Source: JAENVU01 sp031430375 | GTDB lineage: Bacteria > Actinomycetota > Acidimicrobiia > IMCC26256 > JAENVU01 | Assembly (NCBI GenBank): GCA_031430375.1 | Contig: JANPBJ010000216.1 | Span: 1-5,814, forward strand | Length of the DNA stretch: 5,814 nt | Direction of reading: 5' to 3' | Translations under genes and position numbers: made by a program | Notes under the pieces: generated by a model | Database searches by the model: none | What the model was told of the DNA's origin: nothing | What the model saw: the letters and a program-made list of their open reading frames with translations, nothing else | Shown: positions 1-4,975 of the stretch, piece by piece | Numbering within the stretch: position 1 is the stretch's first letter | Layout: each line of letters begins with the position of its first letter

Positions 1-588
1 GAGAAACCGAGCGGCCGGGGCAGAGCAGGAACCGAGAGCTACCAACTCATCGCACGATTGCGCACGAAGTCCGACGAACTTGCGGATATTGACCGACCAA
101 TGATTTGTGATCGGGGGGATCGCAACATGGAGTCGACTCCCGTCCGGGAGTCGCGCGTCAACGAAGGGCTGGGCGCGGTCGAGCCGACGCCCGGCGCGAG
201 CGAGCATCCGTTCCACCAGCTCCTCCACATCACGGGCGTCGAGCACCACGCCCGTGAGTTCATGCTCCCCGCGCCGGGCCGCAAAGACGCGCCCCGGCTC
301 ATTGATCCAGATCTCCTCCACCGTGGGATCGTCCAGCAGCGGCGTGATGGCGCCGAACCCGACGATGCGTTGATGAAGGAGCTCCACATCCTGATCTGGG
401 AGCGCCGGAAGTCCACCCGCGAGATAGCGGTCCCGGTAGTCCGCCACCACCTCGTCCACCAGGCCGCGCAATCCGGCGTCTTCATCCAGGGGCAACTCAC
501 GTCGAACCAACAGTTGCCGTACGTCCTGCTCCACCAGCTCGATGGCTCGGGTCATCTCTGCCCGGCGTGTCATCTCGACCGCGGTCAC
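1..588 (-). CDS. cpaF: CpaF/TadA-type pilus secretion ATPase, N-terminal part (runs off the window)
   Basis: This frame is open from a GTG at 588 to base 1 (196 residues). I translated it by hand on the minus strand. CpaF/TadA is the cytoplasmic hexameric ATPase that powers Tad/Flp pilus assembly. The visible part is its N-terminal domain. A charged helical start (residues 1-55) is followed by LLDDPTVEEIWINEPGRVF (about 84-102), the family's usual 'DP.V.EI.VNGP' block. Next come PFVDARLPDGSRLHVAIPPI (141-160), then VNIRKF and a DELVALGS segment (180-187), which normally precede the Walker A loop. The Walker A, Asp and Walker B boxes would lie outside the window. The GTG overlaps the TGA of the upstream gene (GTGA), which argues for translational coupling and explains the weak SD. 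In-frame ATG codons at 573 and 555 are alternative starts. Family assignment is firm from these motifs; activity cannot be judged from a fragment. Confidence 0.9.
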   Translation of the reverse strand, partial: MTAVEMTRRAEMTRAIELVEQDVRQLLVRRELPLDEDAGLRGLVDEVVADYRDRYLAGGLPALPDQDVELLHQRIVGFGAITPLLDDPTVEEIWINEPGRVFAARRGEHELTGVVLDARDVEELVERMLARAGRRLDRAQPFVDARLPDGSRLHVAIPPITNHWSVNIRKFVGLRAQSCDELVALGSCSAPAARFL

Positions 589-1793
589 GCGGACAGCTCG
601 GCGAGCAGCGGGCGGAGTTCGCGCAGCCACGGGGAGCGCGGAGCTACATCACGGAGGGGTCGCCCTTCCCAGACGGTGCGATCGAACGCCGGCTCTTCGG
701 GCAGCATCGCCATCGGCATCGACCCCATCCATTCGCTCACCGCGCGTGAACAATCCTGGAGCCGACGACCGGCGCTCGGCACTCGGTTCAGGACCACCTC
801 GGGTCCAACACCCGCGCGACCATTGACGCCTCCGCCAGTTCGCCGCTCAGTCAGCGTTCGGTGCGCGACGACCGCGCGGCGCAAGCTCACCGGATCCGCG
901 CCCGTGACCAGCACGATGTCATCTGCGCAGTCAAGTGTTGTCGTCGTCACCAAGTTGCGCCGATAAGGCACACGATCGAACGCCAACTCTTCGTCCTCTT
1001 CAATCGATGCGCCAACGTCCACGACCACCAGCTCGAAGTTGGTACGCGCCGCGCTCAACACCGACCGCCATGCCTCCTCTTTGATCTCGGGCCACAGCTC
1101 CGCACGCGCCAGTCCCGCGAGCACCTGAACCCCATGGGGACCGCCCTGGAGGCACTGGGCCAACGGAGACTGCCATCCGTCGGCCGCGGCACGTGCCGCC
1201 TGTGCGATCGACGGCGATTCGTCCAGGCTGAGTAGCTGCGCCACACACGCGGCCCCAACGTCAGCGTCGAGCAACAGCGTGTTGGTCCCGGCGGCCGCCG
1301 CCTCGACCGCGAGCTGAACCGCAACCGTCGTTCGACCCGGCGAACCCGCCCCGCCCCACACTGCGACGACACGTCCGGTCATTGCGTGCGCCGCGGCAAC
1401 CGGCGACTCCGGAACAAGCGCTGGCGCCTCGAGTTGGTGGAGCGCACTGGCGACGGCTTCGGCACTCGCCTCCGCGGCCACGCAACGGACACCGATCTCC
1501 GCGAGCGGCCGGGTCGAGTTTCCGACCGCAAACACCTCAACCCCCGCCCGCCGGAGGGTGACCACGAGATCTCGATCAACCCAGGTCATGGAGGCGTCGA
1601 CCAATACGGCGCGCGGCCGGTCGCGCAACGCGGTGCCGACAAGCTCTCCCTGGTCGACACAGCGTCGAACGATCACGACGCCGAGCTCGCGCCGTTGCAT
1701 GCCTCGGACGAGCGGCAGTTCCCAAGCCGCGCCGCCTGAGCAGATCAGTACCTCGAGCGCGTCGCTCATACTCTTCCCTCGTGCGTCGCTCAT
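585..1793 (-). CDS. cpaE: CpaE/TadZ-like pilus ATPase (MinD/ParA superfamily) with receiver-like N-terminal domain
   Basis: A 402-residue protein. Residues 11-120 look like a degenerate response-regulator receiver fold (alternating strands and helices, with D66 in LVDAS near the usual phospho-acceptor place), as in TadZ/CpaE. Residues 140-400 are a MinD/ParA-type ATPase. The P-loop is GGAGSPGRTT (147-156), followed by LLLDAD (173-178) and VVVDVG (256-261). The late family blocks are EEDEELAFDRVPYRRN (265-280), LNRV (335-338) and a C-terminal LPEEPAFDR (364-372). TadZ/CpaE proteins are known to position Tad pilus machinery at the cell pole or membrane. The P-loop has Arg where MinD/ParA proteins have the catalytic Lys, and Trp at the signature-Lys position; I recall the same GRTT form in other actinobacterial CpaE-like proteins. 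The ATG at 1793 overlaps the cpaB stop (ATGA) and has AGGAG 5 nt upstream. A second ATG at 1769 has its own GAGGG. The stop overlaps the start of cpaF. Confidence 0.9.
   Translation of the reverse strand: MSDARGKSMSDALEVLICSGGAAWELPLVRGMQRRELGVVIVRRCVDQGELVGTALRDRPRAVLVDASMTWVDRDLVVTLRRAGVEVFAVGNSTRPLAEIGVRCVAAEASAEAVASALHQLEAPALVPESPVAAAHAMTGRVVAVWGGAGSPGRTTVAVQLAVEAAAAGTNTLLLDADVGAACVAQLLSLDESPSIAQAARAAADGWQSPLAQCLQGGPHGVQVLAGLARAELWPEIKEEAWRSVLSAARTNFELVVVDVGASIEEDEELAFDRVPYRRNLVTTTTLDCADDIVLVTGADPVSLRRAVVAHRTLTERRTGGGVNGRAGVGPEVVLNRVPSAGRRLQDCSRAVSEWMGSMPMAMLPEEPAFDRTVWEGRPLRDVAPRSPWLRELRPLLAELSA
1759..1793 (-). repeat. Direct repeat of the start codon region of the cpaE-like gene
   Basis: The 11-base sequence ATGAGCGACGC occurs on the minus strand at 1793-1783 and again at 1769-1759, exactly 24 bases (8 codons) apart and in the same frame. 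Each copy therefore begins with ATG and encodes MSDA. Each has its own SD-like sequence: AGGAG at 1803-1799 (5 nt spacer) and GAGGG at 1780-1776 (6 nt spacer). The proteins from the two starts differ only by eight N-terminal residues. A short tandem duplication of the start region is the simplest explanation; the sequence alone does not say which start is used. Confidence 0.8.
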
Positions 1794-2461
1794 GGGAGCT
1801 CCTGAGCGCTGAACGTTGCCCGGCCCTTGCCATTCAGGTCGCCGTGGGCGCGAACAACATCGAGGTCGGCGTTGCGGGCAGCAAACGCCACCGCGACCGC
1901 GTCATCAGGATCCACGCCCAGCGTGAGCGCGGTCACCACGCCGGCGTGCGCACCGAAGAGACCATCAGATCGCACAACCCCACTCACACGGGCCGCTCGT
2001 GCCACCGTCACAGTGCGGGCGGCGTCGGTCCCCTTGTCGAAGGTCGCGAGGAGATCAATGCGATCGCCGGCGCGAATGTCGCCACCCAACGCGTGCTCCG
2101 GCGTCGCGGGAACCGTGATCTCACGACCCGCGGCCACCGCGCCGCCGAGGCGATCGAAGACCAACGGTGATCCCTGACGCAACGCGACCCGGAGTATCCG
2201 TCCCACGGGAGCACCATGCGCCGTCTTCGTCCAGCCGGAGAGCACGTCGCGCGGTGCCCGAACCTCAACGACCTCCACGTCGGCGGATGTCAAGACGTGC
2301 CCCGCGTCGAGATCCGTCGACGCGACGTATACCTCGGTCGCGGCCACGGGGTCACCGGCAAGGCGCAAGCCGCCGACGATCGAGACCGCAACGAGCACGA
2401 GACCCACCATGAAACGCGTGTCGAACGCCCAGCACAGGCGCTGTCGAAGCAACGTGATCAT
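1790..2461 (-). CDS. cpaB: CpaB/RcpC-like Flp pilus assembly protein (SAF domain)
   Basis: A 223-residue protein from the ATG at 2461; a TTG at 2473 would add MATG. There is one hydrophobic segment near the N-terminus (MVGLVLVAVSIVGGLRLAG, about residues 18-36), preceded by Arg and Lys-like positive charge, so the body should lie outside the membrane. A SAF domain follows: VYVASTDLDAGHVLTSADV and VGRILRVALRQGSPLV (about 44-101). A RcpC-type second part contains AGDRIDLLATFD (131-142) and repeated beta-rich Val/Ala stretches to the end. CpaB/RcpC proteins belong to the Tad pilus secretion channel in Gram-negatives; in Gram-positives they are thought to act at the membrane-wall interface. No convincing SD precedes either start, so a very short or leaderless transcript is possible. 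It is the first gene of the minus-strand operon, and its TGA overlaps the next ATG (ATGA). Confidence 0.88.
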   Translation of the reverse strand: MITLLRQRLCWAFDTRFMVGLVLVAVSIVGGLRLAGDPVAATEVYVASTDLDAGHVLTSADVEVVEVRAPRDVLSGWTKTAHGAPVGRILRVALRQGSPLVFDRLGGAVAAGREITVPATPEHALGGDIRAGDRIDLLATFDKGTDAARTVTVARAARVSGVVRSDGLFGAHAGVVTALTLGVDPDDAVAVAFAARNADLDVVRAHGDLNGKGRATFSAQELP

Positions 2462-2578
2462 GCCTGTTGCCAATCCATGGAAACGCCAGGAACCGCTACC
2501 CTGCGCAATCGAAACATGGTCAAGCCCACGGTGCGCGACCGAACCGGACGTAGTCGATAGCCTTCTGGATACCTCGCT
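2462..2578. promoter_or_regulatory. Divergent intergenic control region between the pilus operon and the HTH gene
   Basis: About 117 bases separate the divergent starts at 2461 (minus) and 2579 (plus). On the plus strand two TAnnnT boxes fit actinobacterial -10 elements: TACCCT at 2497-2502 and TAGCCT at 2558-2563. The second would start transcription near 2570-2572, only about 8 nt before the HTH ATG, which has no SD. On the minus strand a TTGACC at 2523-2518 lies 19 bases before TAGCGG at 2498-2493, a weak sigma-70-like pair that could drive cpaB. Its -10 overlaps the plus-strand TACCCT. These are motif matches read by eye; no transcription start is known. Confidence 0.4.
2558..2563 (+). 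promoter_or_regulatory. Candidate -10 box (TAGCCT) of the HTH gene
   Basis: TAGCCT matches the TAnnnT consensus and ends 15 nt before the ATG at 2579. A start site 7-8 nt downstream would leave a leader of about 8 nt, too short for an SD, which agrees with the absence of any SD in the bases before the ATG. No clear -35 box is seen. Confidence 0.4.
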
Positions 2579-2806
2579 ATGACAGACCTCCCACCGCCAC
2601 TCCTGAAGCCGGCCGATGTTGCGCGCGTCCTCAATGTGACCGTGACCCAGGTGTACACACTCATGCGGTCGGGAGATCTGCCCGCGCTCAAGATCGGGAA
2701 GAAAGGCGTGTGGCGGGTTAGCCAGGAAACGCTCGAGGCGTACCTTGCCGACCTCGAAACCGAAGCTCGACAGCGCATCCCGGTCATCGATCCGCGGCCC
2801 GGCTGA
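2579..2806 (+). CDS. Small HTH_17 (excisionase/MerR-like) DNA-binding protein
   Basis: A 75-residue protein that is almost entirely one DNA-binding domain. LLKPADVARVLNVTVTQVYT (8-27) is the helix-turn-helix, RSGDLPALKIGKKGVWRV (30-47) is the wing with the family's 'G.LPA.KIGK..WR' pattern, and SQETLEAYLADLE (48-60) is the closing helix. HTH_17 proteins include phage excisionases and the actinobacterial regulator BldC. Here no integrase or att site is near, so a chromosomal regulator is more likely than a phage remnant. It lies divergent to the pilus operon, so regulating that operon or itself is a reasonable but untested idea. Its last 23 bases overlap the end of the convergent minus-strand gene. 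The start is the only ATG before the domain, and it lacks an SD, suggesting near-leaderless translation. Confidence 0.85.
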   Translation: MTDLPPPLLKPADVARVLNVTVTQVYTLMRSGDLPALKIGKKGVWRVSQETLEAYLADLETEARQRIPVIDPRPG

Positions 2807-3107
2807 GCCGAACCACCGCGTTCAACCGAACTTCATGAACACGACGGCCGCGCACGCGAGCAGTCCCCGTTTCTTCGGCCACTTCCAAAAGTCGTAGCCA
2901 GTCGGAGCCGACCCGCACGACCCGCCCCCGCAGGGTCTCGCCATCAACCGTGGTGAGGGAGATCACATCGCCGGGCGGCAGCCGACGAACAACGTCAGCG
3001 AAGCATCGGGCTGCATCGCCCGCGGTGAGCACCTGCCGGGCCTGTCCTTCTTGTTCGTAGCGCTGCTCTTCCAAGAGCGACGCGGCGATCGCCTCAAACT
3101 CGTCCAT
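2784..3107 (-). CDS. Small protein of unknown function with a probable Sm-like beta domain
   Basis: A 107-residue protein. I place the start at the ATG at 3107 because AAGGAGG lies 9 nt before it. A longer frame from ATG 3131 (adding MVRRRRPR) would contain that SD inside its coding sequence and has none of its own. Residues 1-42 look helical and charged (MDEFEAIAASLLEEQ...). Residues 45-101 form a short beta-rich unit: GDVISLTTVDGETLRGRVVR, then VGSDWLRLLEV, then VRGRRVHEVRLNAVVRL. The order 'strand - DG.TL.G.V..VG.DW..L - strand - V.L..V..V' is what small Sm-like barrels show. I recall similar short actinobacterial proteins of unknown function, but I cannot name a family. It is convergent with the HTH gene (23-bp overlap of the 3' ends). 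A role in nucleic-acid binding would be speculation. Confidence 0.75.
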   Translation of the reverse strand: MDEFEAIAASLLEEQRYEQEGQARQVLTAGDAARCFADVVRRLPPGDVISLTTVDGETLRGRVVRVGSDWLRLLEVAEETGTARVRGRRVHEVRLNAVVRLSRAADR

Positions 3108-3116
3108 CCTTGGACG

Positions 3117-3123
3117 CCTCCTT
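3117..3123 (-). promoter_or_regulatory. Strong ribosome binding site that fixes the start at 3107
   Basis: On the minus strand AAGGAGG, a near-perfect anti-16S match, ends 9 nt before the ATG at 3107. It falls inside the eight extra codons of the longer frame from 3131, so it argues for the shorter protein. Confidence 0.75.
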
Positions 3124-3151
3124 CTCACCATCCGTGGTGTTGCGAACGCAG

Positions 3152-3157
3152 AGTGTA
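3152..3157 (-). promoter_or_regulatory. Candidate -10 box (TACACT) for the small Sm-like protein gene
   Basis: The minus strand reads TACACT here, matching TAnnnT, inside an AT-richer stretch (GATAACTACACT). A start site near 3145 would give a leader of about 38 nt carrying the AAGGAGG. No good -35 box is seen at 16-18 nt. Confidence 0.4.
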
Positions 3158-3312
3158 GTTATCGCTCTGCGACGTTTCTCCGCGAGTCGGGACATTTCCG
3201 GAACAATAACTTGACGGATTCTCGCCGTTATGAGACGCTTCTGATCTCAATACGAGGCTATTAGATGCAACTCAAGGATGAGTTGGATCTCACGAACCCG
3301 AAGGAGCCATGG
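3158..3312. promoter_or_regulatory. Divergent intergenic region upstream of the LysM gene
   Basis: This stretch is clearly AT-richer than its surroundings. It holds an 8-base palindrome TTCCGGAA (about 3196-3203) and a TTGACG at 3211-3216 that resembles a -35 box but has no good -10 at the right distance. It also holds TATTAG at 3259-3264, a 4-of-6 match to TATAAT. If TATTAG were used, transcription would start near 3271, after the ATG at 3265 and before the SD at 3301. That would support the start at 3313. These assignments are tentative. Confidence 0.3.
3301..3306 (+). promoter_or_regulatory. Ribosome binding site that fixes the LysM gene start at 3313
   Basis: AAGGAG lies 6 nt before the in-frame ATG at 3313. 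The ATG at 3265 in the same frame has only a weak GAGG upstream. The out-of-frame ATG at 3309 is only 2 nt from the SD, too close to use it well. Confidence 0.7.
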
Positions 3313-4194
3313 ATGGCAAGGGACGAAATCACCCTAAGGGCGGCCGTCGAGCTGGGGGCCTGGGCACTCGCCTTGGCCTGCTCGGCGGTCCTCTTGCTCG
3401 CTCTTGTTGCGGAACTCATTCGCCGCCGAAACGCCCACTCGGTGGTGGTTGTCCTGGCGGATCGGCTGCTCCCAACCGCCGGGCACCGGGCCGCCGTCGC
3501 ACTCCTCGCCGTCATGGCCGGGATCGTCGGGATGCTGGGCACCCAAACCGCATCGGCCGACAATTCTGTCCGACACTGGCTGGAGGCACCCGCGGCCCAT
3601 CCTGAGGCGCCCGCAAACTCCGACGGAGCGTCCGACGACGAGCCGGCGCCACCCAGCCCACCAACAACACCCTCCCCGACGAACGCGCCGCCGACGAACG
3701 CTCCGCCGCCGAGCGCGCCTGAGGTTGCGCCTCCCAGCCCTCGGTCCGACGCCCTTCCGCCCGCACCGGACTGGGAAGTTCCGCCCTCCCGAGCGGCCAC
3801 CGTGGTCCGGCCTGCCGAGACCCCTCGAACGGGCCATCAAGAACCAAGCCCTCGCGCGGCGAAACCGATTCCTGAATTCGTGCCCACTGAGCCACGCGTC
3901 CCCGCTCCCGCACCCACTCGCGGGCCCGCGCCACCTCCCGCCGCACCAACCGTCGGACTACCAGTTGGTGCACCCGCGCCGGCGGCGCCCTATTTCGTCG
4001 AGGCCGGCGATTGTCTGTGGTCGATCGCGCAACGAGCGCTCGGTTCCAGCGCAACCAACGCCGATATCGATCGCGGCTGGCGCACGGTCTACGACGCCAA
4101 CCGAGCGGCGATCGGCGACGACCCCAACCTCATCCATCCCGGTCTGATGCTGAATCTCCCATCGCTCACCGTCACCCCAAAGGTCACCCCTTGA
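3313..4194 (+). CDS. Membrane-anchored proline-rich protein with C-terminal LysM domain
   Basis: A 293-residue protein from the SD-supported ATG at 3313; the ATG at 3265 would add 16 residues. Two hydrophobic segments lie at about 13-35 and 60-81, separated by a basic patch (RRRNAH). The second ends in TASADN, which could be an exposed junction or a cleavage-like site. A long Pro/Ala-rich spacer (about 92-225), typical of wall-spanning linkers, leads to a LysM module at 226-284. That module runs from YFVEAGDCLWSIAQRALG through WRTVYDANRAAIGDDPNLIHPG. The usual LysM Ser after GD is Cys here. LysM domains bind peptidoglycan glycan chains, so the protein probably ties the membrane to the cell wall. 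In actinobacteria this form of LysM, with IGDDP..I.PG, is often attached to other domains, but none is present here. The next gene follows after 20 bp, so the two probably form an operon. Confidence 0.85.
   Translation: MARDEITLRAAVELGAWALALACSAVLLLALVAELIRRRNAHSVVVVLADRLLPTAGHRAAVALLAVMAGIVGMLGTQTASADNSVRHWLEAPAAHPEAPANSDGASDDEPAPPSPPTTPSPTNAPPTNAPPPSAPEVAPPSPRSDALPPAPDWEVPPSRAATVVRPAETPRTGHQEPSPRAAKPIPEFVPTEPRVPAPAPTRGPAPPPAAPTVGLPVGAPAPAAPYFVEAGDCLWSIAQRALGSSATNADIDRGWRTVYDANRAAIGDDPNLIHPGLMLNLPSLTVTPKVTP
3676..3705 (+). repeat. 15-bp tandem repeat encoding PTNAP twice
   Basis: Two adjacent 15-base units (3676-3690 and 3691-3705) differ at one base and encode PTNAP-PTNAP in the proline-rich spacer of the LysM protein. 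It looks like a recent in-frame duplication, the usual way such linkers change length. Confidence 0.75.
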
Positions 4195-4203
4195 CCACGC
4201 TTG

Positions 4204-4209
4204 AAGGAG
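4204..4209 (+). promoter_or_regulatory. Ribosome binding site for the GTG start at 4215
   Basis: AAGGAG lies 5 nt before the GTG at 4215. A TTG at 4191 in the same frame overlaps the LysM stop (TTGA) and could be a coupled start, but it lacks an SD of its own. Confidence 0.7.
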
Positions 4210-4214
4210 CTTCC

Positions 4215-4886
4215 GTGCCCACGATCTTCGTCACCCCCTGGACTGATCCGATCATCGACACGCTCGGCCATGATCCGCGATCCGAATACGTTGAGCGTTT
4301 CTGGCTCCCGACCCTCGGGCCCACGAGCCTCCTGCTGCTCCGTCGGATCGCGGCGCGGCTCGAGCGTGCTCCCGAAGGCCTGTCGGTGGATATCGCAGAA
4401 CTCTCACAGTCGCTTGGCCTCGGAGCCCGCGACGGAATGTCGTCGCCGCTCATGCGCAGCTTCGACCGCCTGACCCAGTTCGATCTCGCCTGTGTCGTGA
4501 AGCCGCAGACGTATGCGGTTCGCCGCAACGTCCCGCCCGTCAACCGTCGCCATATTCGTCGCCTTCCCGAGTCGTTGCAGGCCGAACACGATGCCTGGGT
4601 CGACATCCAACTCGGCGAGTCACCGTTGGAGCACGCACGCAAGCGGGCGCGGCGACTTGCCTTCACCCTGTTCGAGCAGGGCGACGAGTTGGGCGGCGTC
4701 GAGCGCACCTTGCTCGGAATCGGATTCCATCCCACCGTCTGCCGCGAGAGCGCGGTCTGGGCCCACGACCGTCACCTGGCCGCGTTCGCGGCCGCCACCG
4801 AAGCCGTGATCGCCGCGGCGTCGCAAGCAACTGCCGCAGCCGCGCCCCCTGCTCCAGATCGCTCGAGCCGCGAGACCGCGTCCTGA
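4215..4886 (+). CDS. Conserved-looking protein of unknown function with probable winged-helix core
   Basis: A 223-residue soluble protein from a GTG with a good SD. I do not recognise a named family, although the opening (PWTDPIIDTLGHDPRSEYVE, residues 8-27) strongly resembles hypothetical proteins I recall from Acidimicrobiia. Residues 34-104 read as a winged helix: helix GPTSLLLLRRIAARLE, helix VDIAELSQSLGLG, recognition-like helix SSPLMRSFDRLTQFDLA, then two strands CVVKPQTYAVRR. The pattern after that, VPPVNRRHIRRLPESLQAEH (106-125), is basic. A charged helical region follows (135-165), and the last 40 residues are Ala-rich and probably disordered. There is no signal peptide or membrane segment. 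It probably shares a transcript with the LysM gene 20 bp upstream. DNA binding is an inference from fold pattern only; no target or partner is suggested by the sequence. Confidence 0.75.
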   Translation: MPTIFVTPWTDPIIDTLGHDPRSEYVERFWLPTLGPTSLLLLRRIAARLERAPEGLSVDIAELSQSLGLGARDGMSSPLMRSFDRLTQFDLACVVKPQTYAVRRNVPPVNRRHIRRLPESLQAEHDAWVDIQLGESPLEHARKRARRLAFTLFEQGDELGGVERTLLGIGFHPTVCRESAVWAHDRHLAAFAAATEAVIAAASQATAAAAPPAPDRSSRETAS

Positions 4887-4904
4887 GCCGCGGGTGGGCG
4901 CGGC
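4887..4904 (+). terminator. GC hairpin directly after the stop codon, possible weak terminator
   Basis: GCCGCG at 4887-4892 pairs perfectly with CGCGGC at 4899-4904 around a GGTGGG loop, starting the base after the TGA. No T-run follows, so it is not a classical intrinsic terminator; T-less hairpins have been proposed as terminators in actinobacteria. The GGGTGGGCG within it can alternatively pair with CGCCCCACCC at 4938-4947 (one bulged C). Confidence 0.35.
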
Positions 4905-4962
4905 GTATCGGGATCCCTCCCCTTCCGCTCGGTGCGTCGCCCCACCCGTACCCCTGCGTCGG

Positions 4963-4968
4963 TACCCT
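4963..4968 (+). promoter_or_regulatory. -10 box (TACCCT) of a probably leaderless sirtuin transcript
   Basis: TACCCT fits TAnnnT, and exactly 7 bases separate it from the GTG at 4976. Transcription would then begin on or next to the first base of the start codon. There is no SD before the GTG, as expected for a leaderless message, which is common in actinobacteria. No strong -35 box is seen. Confidence 0.6.
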
Positions 4969-4975
4969 GCAGGTC

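Noticed and set aside
58..966. 302-codon open frame on the plus strand
   Set aside because: It lies opposite the cpaF- and cpaE-like genes, whose products carry clear family motifs. Its translation has no recognisable domain and spans two real genes, so it is a GC-driven antisense shadow.
2458..2478. Six-codon ORF (MDWQQA) ending in an ATGA overlap with the cpaB ATG
   Set aside because: It has no SD and is too short to distinguish from chance; the overlap is only suggestive.
2579..2806. Excisionase-like gene as a sign of a phage or integrative element
   Set aside because: No integrase, att-like repeat, tRNA end or change in composition is visible nearby. HTH_17 proteins are common chromosomal regulators in actinobacteria.
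3265..3312. Start of the LysM gene at the ATG at 3265
   Set aside because: The SD at 3301-3306 is well placed for 3313 and much stronger than the GAGG before 3265, and the first 16 residues add no domain or signal.
3334..4054. Long minus-strand frames opposite the LysM gene
   Set aside because: The Gly/Arg/Ser-rich translations simply mirror the proline-rich spacer codons; the plus-strand frame has an SD, membrane segments and a LysM domain.
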